Source: Bradyrhizobium sp. CER78
GTDB lineage: Bacteria > Pseudomonadota > Alphaproteobacteria > Rhizobiales > Xanthobacteraceae
Length of the DNA stretch: 64,000 nucleotides
Assembly (NCBI RefSeq): GCF_029846235.1
Contig: NZ_JARVWP010000008.1
Location: 124,001 to 188,000, forward strand
Direction: 5' to 3'
Part shown: piece by piece, positions 37,204 through 46,315 of the stretch
Layout: every line of letters begins with the position of its first letter
Position numbering within the stretch: the stretch's first letter is position 1
The notes under the pieces: generated by a model
Seen by the model: only the letters and a program-made list of their open reading frames with translations
What the model was told of the DNA's origin: nothing
Databases searched by the model: none
Program-made: the position numbers and the translations under genes

Positions 37204-38205
37204 ATGTCTCGTTCAATCGCAAAACCCTCCCGCCGCGGCTTCCTCGGCGGCGCCGCGTTCGGCATCGGCGCCATCGCTGGCTTCAACTTCCCGGACATCG
37301 CGCAGTCGGCAACCGACCGCGTTACCGATACCGTCCGCCTCACCTGGGGCCTCAGTGGCCTCAATCTGATCGCCAAGGAGCGCGGAGCATTCGAGAAGCT
37401 GCTGGCCAAGGACGACATCAAGGTCGAATGGCTGGGTCCGTTTCCCAACCATGCCCCGACATTGCAGGCGGTGACCGGCGGCAGCGCCGATTTCAGCTTC
37501 GGCGGCAGCACGACGCCGGCGCTCGCGGCGATCATCGCAGGCTCGCCGCTCGTCTTTACCCAATTCGTGGTCTACGAACCGCGCACCACGGCGATCATCG
37601 CCAAGGACGATTCCGGCATCACCAGGATCGAGGACCTCGTCGGCAAATCGGTTGCGGTGAACCGCTCCGGCCTCGGCGAGTTCCTGCTCGTTGCCGCGCT
37701 CGAGAAGCACAAGGTCGACCGCTCCGCGGTGAAGTTCGTCTACCTCAATCCGCCGGATGCCGCGCCGGCGCTGGCGTCCGGCAAGGTCGACGCCTGGTCG
37801 ATGTGGAGCCCCGGCGTCGACATCGCCCGGCTCGACTACAAGGCGCACGACATCTTTCTCGAGGGTCGCGATCTGGATTTCCAGATCGACTACACGTCGT
37901 ATTTGACCACGAGGAAGTTCGCGACCGAGAATCCCGCGCTGGTGCGCGCCGTCAACGACGCTTTCCGCGCCGAGGGAAAGTGGATTTCAGAGAACGGCAA
38001 GGACGCTGAATACATCGCGCAGAAGGCCGGCAAATACAGCGACCAGGTGCGCGACCAGTTCATCGCACTGGACCGCAAGTATCGTTACTTCCCGGTCAAT
38101 GACGAGAACTTCCTGTCCGAGCTGCAGAAGGCGGCCGATTGGCTGGAGGCTCGCAAGGTGCTGCCCGAGCCGATCAAGGTTACCGACCATCTCGCGCAGC
38201 TCTGA
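37204..38205 (+). CDS. SsuA/TauA-type substrate-binding protein with Tat signal
   Basis: A protein of 333 residues. The N-terminus carries a twin-arginine signal ('PSRRGFLGGAAFGIGAIAG'), unusual but known in this family. The binding fold follows: 'LTWGLSGLNLIAKERGAFEK', 'GSADFSFGGSTTPALAAIIA', 'VGKSVAVNRSGLGEFLLVAA', 'AWSMWSPGVDIARLDY'. It captures the ligand in the periplasm. A cytoplasmic DszB-type desulfinase, which shares this fold, is excluded by the export signal. The gene is 20 bases after the ATPase. Confidence 0.9.
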   Translation: MSRSIAKPSRRGFLGGAAFGIGAIAGFNFPDIAQSATDRVTDTVRLTWGLSGLNLIAKERGAFEKLLAKDDIKVEWLGPFPNHAPTLQAVTGGSADFSFGGSTTPALAAIIAGSPLVFTQFVVYEPRTTAIIAKDDSGITRIEDLVGKSVAVNRSGLGEFLLVAALEKHKVDRSAVKFVYLNPPDAAPALASGKVDAWSMWSPGVDIARLDYKAHDIFLEGRDLDFQIDYTSYLTTRKFATENPALVRAVNDAFRAEGKWISENGKDAEYIAQKAGKYSDQVRDQFIALDRKYRYFPVNDENFLSELQKAADWLEARKVLPEPIKVTDHLAQL

Positions 38206-38228
38206 TCAACCAACTCCGGGTGAAACCA

Positions 38229-39458
38229 ATGAACAAGCCTGTCCCAGCCACCGCGCTGGCCTCGTCCGATCCTCTTCACAGCCAATCGCCTGACATCGAC
38301 GCACTGTTGAACCGCATTGCTGAGGGGGCCAGCGATCGCGAGCGCGAGCGCGTTTTGCCCTTTGCTGAGATCGATCTCATCCGCAAGGCGCGGCTCGGCG
38401 CGCTGCGGCTTCCGACCGAGGTCGGAGGCGGAGGCGCATCGATCCGCGCGCTGTTCGAACTCGTGATCCGTCTCGGCGAGGCCGATGCGAATGTCGCGCA
38501 CATCCTGCGCAACCACTTCAGCGTCGTGGAGCGGCTGGTGCGTCGGCCGCAGGACGCCCAGCACTGGCAATGGCAAGAGGCCGTCGCAGCCGGCGCCATC
38601 ATCGGCCTTGCGGCCACCGAGCTCGATACGCCGAAGGTCGGCAACGTCACGCCGAACACGACGCTGACGGCCGACGGCGACGACTATCTGCTCAACGGCA
38701 CCAAATATTACAGCACCGGCACGCTCTACTCCGACTATGTGCTGGTGCGGACAGCAGATGCCTCGGCCACCAATGCGGCTGTCCTGATTCCCGTCAATCG
38801 CGAAGGCATCGAGCTGGTCGACGACTGGGACGGCCTCGGCCAGCGCCTGACCGCGACCGGCACCAGCCATTTCCGCAATGTCCGCGTCAAGCGCCAGGAG
38901 GTGGTGTTCGACGCACCCGACGCCGGCTACGGCATCCCCTACTCCAACACGTTTGCGCAACTGTTCCTCACCGCCATCAACGCCGGCATATCTCGCGCGA
39001 TCCTGCGTGACGCAACGGCGCTGGTCCGATCCCGCAAGCGGACCTTCTACTACGCCCCGAGCGAGATTCCTGCCGACGACCCGCTGCTGCAACAGACCGT
39101 CGGCCAGATCGCGAGCGGCGCATTCGCAGCCGAAACGGTGGTGCTGGCGGCGGCCGATGCCCTCGACATTGCGACCGATGCGTTCGACGCCGGCGATGCC
39201 AGCGCCGCCGACGCCGCGCACCGGGCGGCGTTGCTGTCCGCAAAGGCCAAGATCGTCGCTGACGAGTTCGCGATCCGGAGCGGCAGCCTACTATTCGACG
39301 TCGGCGGCGCCTCCGCCACCAAGAAGGCGACCAACTTCGACCGTCACTGGCGCAATGCGCGCACCCTGGCCTCGCACAATCCGAACGTCTTCAAGACGCG
39401 CTCGATCGGGCAATACGAGATCAGCGGCACGCCGCTACCGGCGAAGGGCTTCTTCTGA
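38229..39458 (+). CDS. Acyl-CoA-dehydrogenase-fold monooxygenase, DszC/SfnB-like
   Basis: A protein of 409 residues of the acyl-CoA dehydrogenase fold, in the branch of flavin-dependent oxygenases such as DszC (DBT monooxygenase) and SfnB. Blocks are 'LGALRLPTEVGGGGASIRAL', 'HFSVVERLVRRP', 'LTADGDDYLLNGTKYYSTGT', 'LFDVGGASATKKATNFDRHW' and 'RTLASHNPN'. The last block is typical of DszC-like oxygenases, which lack the acyl-CoA catalytic base. It would S-oxidise a thioether using FMNH2 from the reductase encoded 43 bases downstream. ATG at 38229. Confidence 0.88.
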   Translation: MNKPVPATALASSDPLHSQSPDIDALLNRIAEGASDRERERVLPFAEIDLIRKARLGALRLPTEVGGGGASIRALFELVIRLGEADANVAHILRNHFSVVERLVRRPQDAQHWQWQEAVAAGAIIGLAATELDTPKVGNVTPNTTLTADGDDYLLNGTKYYSTGTLYSDYVLVRTADASATNAAVLIPVNREGIELVDDWDGLGQRLTATGTSHFRNVRVKRQEVVFDAPDAGYGIPYSNTFAQLFLTAINAGISRAILRDATALVRSRKRTFYYAPSEIPADDPLLQQTVGQIASGAFAAETVVLAAADALDIATDAFDAGDASAADAAHRAALLSAKAKIVADEFAIRSGSLLFDVGGASATKKATNFDRHWRNARTLASHNPNVFKTRSIGQYEISGTPLPAKGFF

Positions 39459-39501
39459 TCGAAGCATCTGGTCCGGCGAGGCAGGAAGAGGGAGACACTC
39501 G

Positions 39502-40074
39502 ATGAGCAAGCCGGATATCCATCTCGTCGATGCAAATGACGAGATCGAGCGCCAGTTCCGTCTCGTCATGCGCCGCCTCGCCGGCGGCGTCTGCGTGATC
39601 ACCGCGGGCCTGGGCGAAGACATCACCGGCATGACGGTGACCTCGCTGACGTCACTCAGCGCCGCACCGCCGCGGGTCCTGGTCAACATCAATCGGCAGG
39701 CGTCGTCCTTTGCCCAGATCGCCCGCCACCGGGTGTTCGGCGTCAATATCCTCGGCTCCGACCAGCAGGCGCTGGCGGAGCGCTTCAGCAATGGCCGCCT
39801 GAAGGGCCGCGAGCGCTTCGAGGGCATCGCCTGGACCCGTGGCTCGTCGGGCGTGCCGTTGCTCGAACGCTCGCTGGCAATGGTCGAATGCCAGGTCGAG
39901 GAAATCATCGAGCGGCATTCCCACGCCATCATCGTGGGCCGCCTCGCCAGCATGGAGCTGTCGCACCGGCTGTCCGGCCTCACCTACTGGAACGGACAGT
40001 ATGTCCAGATCGATCACGAGACCGATCTCGATCTTCTGGCCGAGGTCAGCATCCCCCTTGCGCACGTCCGATAG
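39502..40074 (+). CDS. Flavin reductase family protein (FMN reductase for monooxygenases)
   Basis: A protein of 190 residues of the flavin_reduct (DszD/HpaC-like) family. It has 'FRLVMRRLAGGVCVITAG', 'GMTVTSLTSLSAAPPRVLVN', 'FGVNILGSDQQALAERFS' and 'HAIIVGRL'. It reduces free FMN with NAD(P)H and hands FMNH2 to monooxygenases. Lying right behind the DszC-like gene, it probably serves that enzyme and perhaps the five LLM monooxygenases of the region, since it is the only such reductase seen. The ATG at 39502 has a strong 'AGGGAGA' ribosome site. Confidence 0.92.
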   Translation: MSKPDIHLVDANDEIERQFRLVMRRLAGGVCVITAGLGEDITGMTVTSLTSLSAAPPRVLVNINRQASSFAQIARHRVFGVNILGSDQQALAERFSNGRLKGRERFEGIAWTRGSSGVPLLERSLAMVECQVEEIIERHSHAIIVGRLASMELSHRLSGLTYWNGQYVQIDHETDLDLLAEVSIPLAHVR

Positions 40075-40089
40075 GACCGGGAGCAGCCC

Positions 40090-41043
40090 ATGAAACGCGA
40101 AACGCCGCCACAATCGCCCGCATCATCGGTCGGCACGGCAGGAAGGCCGCCCGGCCGCTGGCAGCTCGACCGCATCGTTGCCGAACTGCGGGTCTCCCGG
40201 GAAGAGACCCACAGCATCCGGCAGGACGGCGAGGCCCGGCGCGCGCCATCGCGCGATACGCTCGATGCGATCCTCGACGGCCTCACCGAGGCGCTATTTC
40301 CGCGGCACTACGGGCAGTCGGACCTCGACGGCGAGAACATCGACTATTTCGTCGGCAACAGGCTGAGCATCGCGCTGGATTCGCTCAGCGCCCAGATTCA
40401 CCGCGGAGCGCTGTTCGTCGGCGATGAGCTCGAGCCCGGCTTCGAACGAGAGGAGGCGGTCGAGCTGACGCGTGCATTCGCCTCCCAGCTGCCGTCAGTC
40501 CGCGGGCTTCTCATCAGTGATTTGCGGGCGGCCTTCGTCGGTGATCCCGCCGCACGGAACTTTCCTGAAATCCTGATCGGCTATCCCGGCATGACCGCGG
40601 TCATCCATCATCGCCTCGCGCATCTCCTGTATCGTCTCGGCGCCCGGCTGATCGCCCGCCTGATGTCCGAGATCGCTCATGCGCGAACCGGAATCGACAT
40701 CCATCCAGGCGCCAGCGTCGGCTCCGGCTTCTTCATCGATCATGGCACCGGCGTCGTGATCGGGGAAACCGCCATCATCGGCAACCATGTCCGGATCTAT
40801 CAGGCCGTCACGCTCGGCGCGCGGCATTTTCCGACCGACGACGAAGGCAGCGTCATCAAGGGCGACGCCCGCCATCCGATCGTGGAGGATGACGTCGTCA
40901 TCTACGCCGGCGCCACCATCCTCGGCCGCATCACGATCGGCCGAGGCTCCACCATCGGCGGCAATGTCTGGCTGACCAAGGACGTGCCGCCGAACAGTGT
41001 GGTCACTCAGGCCAGCGTCCGGAATACGCCGGCGGGAGCCTAG
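40090..41043 (+). CDS. cysE: Serine O-acetyltransferase (long EpsC-type)
   Basis: A protein of 317 residues. An N-terminal helical domain ('YPGMTAVIHHRLAHLLYRLG') is followed by left-handed beta-helix hexapeptides with 'GIDIHPGASVGSGFFIDHGT', 'GVVIGETAIIGNHVRIYQAV' and 'RHPIVEDDVVIYAGATILGR'. The insert 'GSVIKGDARHP' is typical of the EpsC-like branch. It makes O-acetylserine, the acceptor for sulfide in cysteine synthesis. Its place at the end of a sulfonate transporter and oxygenase operon couples sulfur release with sulfur capture. 15 bases after the flavin reductase. Confidence 0.92.
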   Translation: MKRETPPQSPASSVGTAGRPPGRWQLDRIVAELRVSREETHSIRQDGEARRAPSRDTLDAILDGLTEALFPRHYGQSDLDGENIDYFVGNRLSIALDSLSAQIHRGALFVGDELEPGFEREEAVELTRAFASQLPSVRGLLISDLRAAFVGDPAARNFPEILIGYPGMTAVIHHRLAHLLYRLGARLIARLMSEIAHARTGIDIHPGASVGSGFFIDHGTGVVIGETAIIGNHVRIYQAVTLGARHFPTDDEGSVIKGDARHPIVEDDVVIYAGATILGRITIGRGSTIGGNVWLTKDVPPNSVVTQASVRNTPAGA

Positions 41044-41064
41044 GCCGGCGTTTACGCCGCCGGC
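41044..41064. terminator. Candidate hairpin between convergent operons
   Basis: 'GCCGGCG' (41044-41050) and 'CGCCGGC' (41058-41064) form a 7-bp perfect stem with a 7-base loop exactly where the cysE operon and the opposite-strand permease gene end. There is no clear T-run, so a bidirectional terminator is only probable. Confidence 0.45.
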
Positions 41065-41918
41065 TTCCATCGCATGAAACGCCGCTCCAGCGCCTCGAGC
41101 ACGGCGTTGAACACGAGGCCGATCACGGTGATCCCGAGGATGCCGAAATACATCTGCGGGATCAGGAAGCTGTACTGGCTGTTGATGATGAGATAGCCAA
41201 GACCCGCCTTGGCGCCGACCATTTCGGACGCAACCAGCACCAGCATCGCCGAAGCGCTGGCGAGACGAATGCCGACGAAGATGGTGGGAAGCGCCGCCGG
41301 CAGGATCACCTTGCGAAACAATTGTTGCGGTGTCGCACCCATCGTTCGCGCCGACTTGATCAGGAGCGGATCGACCTGCTTCACCGCCGCGATGGTGTTG
41401 AGCAGCAGCGGCCACGCACAGCTGTAGATCACCATCGTGATCTTGGAGAGCTCGCCGATCCCGAGCAGCAGGATGAACACCGGCAGCAGCGCCAGCGGCG
41501 CGGTATTGCGGCAAATCTCGATGAACTGGTTCAGCAGATCACCCAACCGGGCATACCACCCGACCGCGAGGCCGAGCGGGACGATCACGACAACCGAGAC
41601 CAGAAACCCGCTCAGCGCGCGCAGCAGGCTGGCCGATACGTCGTCATAGAGCTCGCCGGTCTGTGCGAGCTGCCAGCCGGCGGAGATCACCTCCGAGAAC
41701 GGGGGCAGGAATACCGGATCGATCAGCCCGAGCCTCGGCGCCGCCTCCCACAGTGCAAGCAATGCAACCACCAGCAGCGAGCGGCGGCCGAAGCCAGCCA
41801 ATCCCCGTAGCGTGGCGCGGAGCCCATCCAGAGCCGGCGCGGGTCTCCCCGCACCGGATCGCGGCTCGCGCCGCTCACGCGCCGGCCCCAGCAATGGCGA
41901 TATCTCAAGGCTAGACAT
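41052..41918 (-). CDS. SsuC/TauC-type ABC transporter permease (second system)
   Basis: A protein of 288 residues with about six membrane helices. The coupling loop is 'LIKSARTMGATPQQLFRKVI' followed by 'LPAALPTIFVGIRLASASAM'. It is the last gene of a five-gene operon; its start overlaps the ATPase gene by 8 bases. Ligand unknown, likely a sulfonate or taurine-like compound because a TauD enzyme is in the same operon. Confidence 0.9.
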   Translation of the reverse strand: MSSLEISPLLGPARERREPRSGAGRPAPALDGLRATLRGLAGFGRRSLLVVALLALWEAAPRLGLIDPVFLPPFSEVISAGWQLAQTGELYDDVSASLLRALSGFLVSVVVIVPLGLAVGWYARLGDLLNQFIEICRNTAPLALLPVFILLLGIGELSKITMVIYSCAWPLLLNTIAAVKQVDPLLIKSARTMGATPQQLFRKVILPAALPTIFVGIRLASASAMLVLVASEMVGAKAGLGYLIINSQYSFLIPQMYFGILGITVIGLVFNAVLEALERRFMRWKPAA

Positions 41919-42771
41919 GGGCCACCTCTTTTACTTCACGGTCGAGGCGACGCGCGGCGACGCCGCCCGCCAGTTGTTGCGCCTTCTGCACCTCTTCGCG
42001 CAGCAGGCTCCAGACCTCGTGGCGCACCTCGCCGAATTCCGGCAACGCCCTGATGTCCTCGGCCTCGCTGCGCAGCACTCCGGGGATATCGATGACCTGC
42101 TTGATCCGGCCGGGGCGCGACGTCATCACCGCGACCCGCTGCCCCAGCACGACCGCCTCGTCGATGCCGTGGGTGATGAAGACGATGGTCTTGCCGGTCG
42201 CGCGCCAGATCCGCAGCAGTTCGCCCTGCAGCGTCTCGCGCGTCTGGGCGTCGAGCGCCGCGAACGGCTCGTCCATCAGCAGCACTTCCGGATCGTAGGC
42301 GAGGCTGCGCGCGATCGCGACGCGCTGCTTCATGCCGCCGGAGAGTTCGTGCGGATAGCGATCTGAAAAGCCGGACAGGCCGACCAGGTCGAGGAAGTGC
42401 TCCGCAATCTCGCGCCGCTGCCCGGCCTTAAGGCCAGCGATGTCGAGCCCGAACTCGACATTCTGCGCAGCGGTGCGCCAGGGAAACAGCGCATATTGCT
42501 GGAACACGATTCCGCGATCGCGACCTGGCCTGGAGATCGGGCGACCATCGAGCAGGATGCGGCCGCTGGTCGGTGTCGTCAGGCCGCCGAGCAGATCGAG
42601 CAGGGTCGATTTTCCGCAGCCGCTTGGGCCGACCAGCGCCAGGAACTCGCCGGAACGAACGTCGAGCGTGATGTCCTCGAGCGCCGTGAAGCGCCCCGCC
42701 GGACGGCCGCCCTCACCGCGCGTGATGAACTCCTTGCGGACCTGCTCGAAGCGGATCTTGACCGCGCTCAT
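41911..42771 (-). CDS. SsuB/TauB-type ABC transporter ATP-binding protein (second system)
   Basis: A protein of 286 residues. Walker A is 'GPSGCGKST', the Q-loop is 'IVFQQYALFPWRT', the signature is 'LSGGMKQR', Walker B is 'VLLMDEPFAALD' and the H-loop is 'FITHGIDEAV'. The ATG at 42771 overlaps the stop of the binding-protein gene in an ATGA junction; the longer open frame upstream is a shadow of that gene. It powers the second sulfonate/taurine-type importer. Confidence 0.92.
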   Translation of the reverse strand: MSAVKIRFEQVRKEFITRGEGGRPAGRFTALEDITLDVRSGEFLALVGPSGCGKSTLLDLLGGLTTPTSGRILLDGRPISRPGRDRGIVFQQYALFPWRTAAQNVEFGLDIAGLKAGQRREIAEHFLDLVGLSGFSDRYPHELSGGMKQRVAIARSLAYDPEVLLMDEPFAALDAQTRETLQGELLRIWRATGKTIVFITHGIDEAVVLGQRVAVMTSRPGRIKQVIDIPGVLRSEAEDIRALPEFGEVRHEVWSLLREEVQKAQQLAGGVAARRLDREVKEVAHV

Positions 42772-43823
42772 CGTGCCTCCGCAGTCTTGCCGGGACGGAA
42801 ATAGTTGAATTCGTTGGTGTAGGCGTCCGCGGCCTTGATCTGACCCGGCTTGAGCAAACCGTCCTTCACCAGCCAGTCGATCCAGACCTGCAGTTCGGCA
42901 TCCGAAATCACCCCGCCCTTGGACGCAACGCCGGTGCTCTTCCAATATTTGATGGAGGACGCATCCTCGTTGCGCTTGCGCTCGGCGATGATCTTGTCAA
43001 AGCGCGCCCGCACTTCTTCCGGCGGTGTGGTCTGCGCCCACTGGATTGCGCGCGAGATGCCCTCGACCAGCCTGCGCGCGGCATTGGGATTGTCCTTGAT
43101 AAACCTGTCCCGCAGCACATACGCGCCGCCGGTGAACTGGCCGAACAGATCGGTATCGTTGAACAGCGAACGGATCCCGCCGCGTTCCAGCGCCTTGTCG
43201 CGCAGCACGCCGCTGAGTGCGCTGACCTCGACCTGGCCCTGCCGCAACGCCTGCTCGCCCGAGACCGGCGGGATCGCCACCAGCGTCACCTGCCTGGCCT
43301 CGCCGGCGCTGAGCCCGTTGCGCGCGAGATATTCGCGCAGCACGAATTCCAGATGGGCGCCGAGCGTGTTCACGGCGACCTTCTTGCCCATCAGGTCGCG
43401 CGCGCCCTTGATCGGGCTATCGTCCTTCACAAAGTAGCCGTAATAGGTGTTGGCGTCGGAACCGTAGTAGCCGACCACGGCCTTGATCGGCGCCCTCGCC
43501 GCGATCAGCTTGAGGATCGCGCCGTAAAAGGCGCCGCCGATATCGGTATCACCGGTGACCACAGTCTGGATGTCCTGCGGACCGCTGATGGTGTTGCCGA
43601 CCCATTTGAGCTTGAGCGGCGCGAGATAGCCGAGGTCTTCCGCGAGCTCGGTGAACGTCACCTGCCCGGCCCAGCCCTGATAGCGGATCTCAGTCTTCTC
43701 GAGCGGGGGCTCGGCGACGGCGGGCGCGACGAGGCCCAACGCGAAGGCTCCTGCGAGCAGGAGGCGCGCAGCCCGGCGCGCGGCGGCGCGCCGCGCGCGA
43801 ACAAATCGAATGATGGCGTTCAT
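42768..43823 (-). CDS. Sulfonate/taurine-type ABC transporter substrate-binding protein (second system)
   Basis: A protein of 351 residues. A very basic N-terminus and hydrophobic stretch end at 'APAVAEP', a cleavable signal peptide. It is followed by 'IRYQGWAGQVTFTELAEDLG', 'VVTGDTDIGGAFYGAILKLI', 'GKKVAVNTLGAHLEFVLREY' and a tail of 'AADAYTNEFNYFRPG'. It belongs to the SsuA/TauA/ThiY-like class. The ATG at 43823 has 'GGAG' 7 bases upstream; a TTG at 43835 is not needed. It lies 24 bases after the TauD gene. Confidence 0.9.
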   Translation of the reverse strand: MNAIIRFVRARRAAARRAARLLLAGAFALGLVAPAVAEPPLEKTEIRYQGWAGQVTFTELAEDLGYLAPLKLKWVGNTISGPQDIQTVVTGDTDIGGAFYGAILKLIAARAPIKAVVGYYGSDANTYYGYFVKDDSPIKGARDLMGKKVAVNTLGAHLEFVLREYLARNGLSAGEARQVTLVAIPPVSGEQALRQGQVEVSALSGVLRDKALERGGIRSLFNDTDLFGQFTGGAYVLRDRFIKDNPNAARRLVEGISRAIQWAQTTPPEEVRARFDKIIAERKRNEDASSIKYWKSTGVASKGGVISDAELQVWIDWLVKDGLLKPGQIKAADAYTNEFNYFRPGKTAEAR

Positions 43824-43847
43824 CTGTTGCTCCAATCGCTGAAATGC

Positions 43848-44777
43848 TCAGGCGGCCTTCGCGGCCTGCGGTTTCGGCGACTTGATCCGCGTCACGCTGT
43901 GCCGGCCGTCGATGCTGACCGGCACCTCGCCGCCGATGGTGGCGCGGCGCACCACGCGATGCTGGTCGCCATAGTCGTTGACGGCGTAATGCTGGGTGGC
44001 GCGATTGTCCCAGATCGCGACGTCCCCGGTCTGCCAGTTCCAGCGCACGGTGTTCTCGGGTGCGGCAATGTGCGACTGGAACAGGTCGAACAGCTTTTGG
44101 CCGTCATACTTTGGCAAGCCGACGAAACGCTGCACGAAATTGCCGAGCACCAGCGTACGCTCGCCGGTCTCGGGATGGACCCGCACCACCGGATGCTCGG
44201 TCTCGTAGATCGTGCCGGTGAACACCTCGTCGAAATGCTTCCTGTCCGCCTCGGTCGCGCGCGACTTCACGGCGTAGTCATAGGCGTTGCTATGCACCGC
44301 CCAGAGCTCGTCAGCGAGCTTGCGCAGTGGCGACGGCAGATCCAGATAGGCGGCCGCCGTGTTCGACCACACGGTATCGCCGCCATAGGGCGGAATCACC
44401 ACGCCACGCAGCACTGAGATTTTCGGATAGGCGTCGACGAACGTCACGTCGGTGTGCCACTGGTCGGCCCGGCCACCGCCGCGGCCCGAATCCAGTTCCA
44501 GGATCGACGACGTTCCCTTGATCGCGGCGATCGTCGGATGCGGCACGAGCTTGCCGAGCCGCACCGCAAAGCGCTCCTGCTCGGCGTCGTCGAGATGCTG
44601 CTGGCCGCGGAAGAAGATCACCTTGTGCTCGAGCAGCACCTGGTTGATGGCGCGAATGACTTCATCTGAGAGGTCACCCGATAGTTTGACGTTCCTGATC
44701 TCGGCACCAAGCCGGGCCGCGCGCTTGACGATGTCTGCGCGCGGAATGACGTTGTCGATCGTCGTGGTGTTGCTCAT
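43848..44777 (-). CDS. TauD/TfdA-family 2-oxoglutarate-dependent dioxygenase
   Basis: A protein of 309 residues. The iron triad is visible as H108 and D110 in 'QWHTDVTF' and H263 in 'NRATQHYAV', with R278 before 'ATIGG' for 2-oxoglutarate binding. The spacing agrees with E. coli TauD (H99, D101, H255, R270). Such enzymes hydroxylate the carbon next to the sulfonate, releasing sulfite and an aldehyde. It is in the same operon as a sulfonate-type importer. Other members act on alkyl sulfates or herbicides, so taurine is not certain. ATG at 44777; an in-frame ATG at 44822 is an alternative. Confidence 0.9.
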   Translation of the reverse strand: MSNTTTIDNVIPRADIVKRAARLGAEIRNVKLSGDLSDEVIRAINQVLLEHKVIFFRGQQHLDDAEQERFAVRLGKLVPHPTIAAIKGTSSILELDSGRGGGRADQWHTDVTFVDAYPKISVLRGVVIPPYGGDTVWSNTAAAYLDLPSPLRKLADELWAVHSNAYDYAVKSRATEADRKHFDEVFTGTIYETEHPVVRVHPETGERTLVLGNFVQRFVGLPKYDGQKLFDLFQSHIAAPENTVRWNWQTGDVAIWDNRATQHYAVNDYGDQHRVVRRATIGGEVPVSIDGRHSVTRIKSPKPQAAKAA

Positions 44778-44878
44778 GGTCCTGTTCTCACCCTTGCGAT
44801 CCCCTGGACAAGGCTCCGCCATGCGCCGGTCGCGTGAACGACGGCGGAGGTTGATGACATTATTCCTGTGCGTGCGCC

Positions 44879-46315
44879 CTACTCGGCCGCAACATGCTCC
44901 GGCGGTCGCCAGATCGCCGATGCGTACAGCTCCGGCGCAAAATCCTCCGCAATCGCTCCGTTGATGCGCGCTTCATGGGAGGCGAGATCCGCCAGGAACA
45001 GATCGCGGCTGATCCGCGCCACGATCGCCGGAATATCGCGCTTGAAGCTCGGCACGTCTCCGACCGGCAGGCCAAAGCTGACGAAGGCCGCCGGATTGAA
45101 GACGTGGATATCCCTGAGATACGGCGCGCGGCCCGGCACCTTCTCCAGATATTCATGCCCCGACCCGAGATACGGATAGGCCGCCAGCGTCTCGTCGCGC
45201 TGGTCCGCGGGCGGCGCAAAACGATCCCGCCACAACAGGATTTCGTCTGCAAAATCCCGCAGCTCGGCCTGCGCGCCGAGGCTCACGGCATAGCCGGTGC
45301 CCGCGATCGCAAAGTCGAAGCCGAATTCGCCATGCGGCGTTTCCGCGACCGGACGTACGCCCTGCAATCGTGCCGAGGTCCAGGGCGCCCCGAGGTGCAG
45401 ATGGAAATTGGGGAAGGACACCGCGCGCGAGATCGCATCCGGCGGCGGGGTCGAGCCGGCTAGCCGGAAGCGGATTGCCTGCTGCCAACGCACCGCGTCC
45501 GGGAGCGCGCCGTAATTGTCATAGGCACCCGGATAGCCGCGGATCCGGATCACCGGCAATGCGGCCAAGGACTCGCGCCGCGCGAACAGATGGACATCGC
45601 GCGCGCCGGCCTCGAGCGCGACCGCCGCGGCATCGAACGCCGATGCGGCGCTCCCGATCACGGCGACGGAGCGGCCGCGCAGGCTCCTGAAGTCGATTGC
45701 CTCGGAAGTATGCACATAGAACCGCTTCGGCAGGCCTTGCAAGACCTCCGGCACCGACGCGCCGCCGCTTCCGGCAAAGCCGGTGGCGAGCACCAGCTTC
45801 CGCGTGGTCTCGATAACAGCCTTGCCGTTCCGCTCCAGATGCAGTCGCAAATGCCCGTCCGCCGGTTCGATGCGGACCAATCGCGTGCTGTAGCGAACGG
45901 CAAGGCCCGTGACCTTGCGATACCAGTCGAGATAGGCCGCCCAATCGAGCCGCGGGATGCGATCGAGCGCGTCATAGGCGGCCGCGCCATGGCGCGCTTC
46001 ATACCAGGCCTGGAAGCCGAGCCCCGGCAAGCCGAGCTCCGGTCCCGGCAACCCCTTCGGCGTCCGCAGCTTGTGCATCCGCGCGCTGGTCAACCACACA
46101 CCCGCTTTGGCGCCGTCAGCCGCGGCATCGATCACCGAGACCTTGCCGATCCCGGCGCGCCGAAGCGCAAAGGCAAAGGCGGAGCCGGATTGCCCGCCGC
46201 CAACCACGACCACGTTGTGATCGATCCCTGCGCGCTCGGGGACCCAGTTTTGTGGATCGGGACCGATCAGGCGAAGCGCCTCGCGGGCAACGCCGTCGGG
46301 TTCGGATTGCGGCAT
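44879..46315 (-). CDS. FAD/NAD(P)-dependent flavoprotein (flavin-monooxygenase-like)
   Basis: A protein of 478 residues with two dinucleotide-binding motifs, 'VVVVGGGQSGSAFAFALRRA' for FAD and 'SVAVIGSAASAFDAAAVALE' for NAD(P)H, spaced as in class B flavin monooxygenases. It also has 'LVLATGFAGSGG' and 'FAIAGTGYAV'. Class B enzymes do N- or S-oxidation or Baeyer-Villiger reactions. The typical FMO fingerprint is not complete, so 'FMO-like' is as far as I go. First gene of the operon with TauD and the second importer; 101 bases separate it from TauD, so a second promoter is possible. A role in thioether S-oxidation is an inference. Confidence 0.78.
   Translation of the reverse strand: MPQSEPDGVAREALRLIGPDPQNWVPERAGIDHNVVVVGGGQSGSAFAFALRRAGIGKVSVIDAAADGAKAGVWLTSARMHKLRTPKGLPGPELGLPGLGFQAWYEARHGAAAYDALDRIPRLDWAAYLDWYRKVTGLAVRYSTRLVRIEPADGHLRLHLERNGKAVIETTRKLVLATGFAGSGGASVPEVLQGLPKRFYVHTSEAIDFRSLRGRSVAVIGSAASAFDAAAVALEAGARDVHLFARRESLAALPVIRIRGYPGAYDNYGALPDAVRWQQAIRFRLAGSTPPPDAISRAVSFPNFHLHLGAPWTSARLQGVRPVAETPHGEFGFDFAIAGTGYAVSLGAQAELRDFADEILLWRDRFAPPADQRDETLAAYPYLGSGHEYLEKVPGRAPYLRDIHVFNPAAFVSFGLPVGDVPSFKRDIPAIVARISRDLFLADLASHEARINGAIAEDFAPELYASAIWRPPEHVAAE

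Noticed and set aside
37204-38205. Possible DszB-type desulfinase (same fold as the binding proteins)
   Set aside because: A clear twin-arginine export signal and its place beside the permease and ATPase genes make it a periplasmic binding protein.
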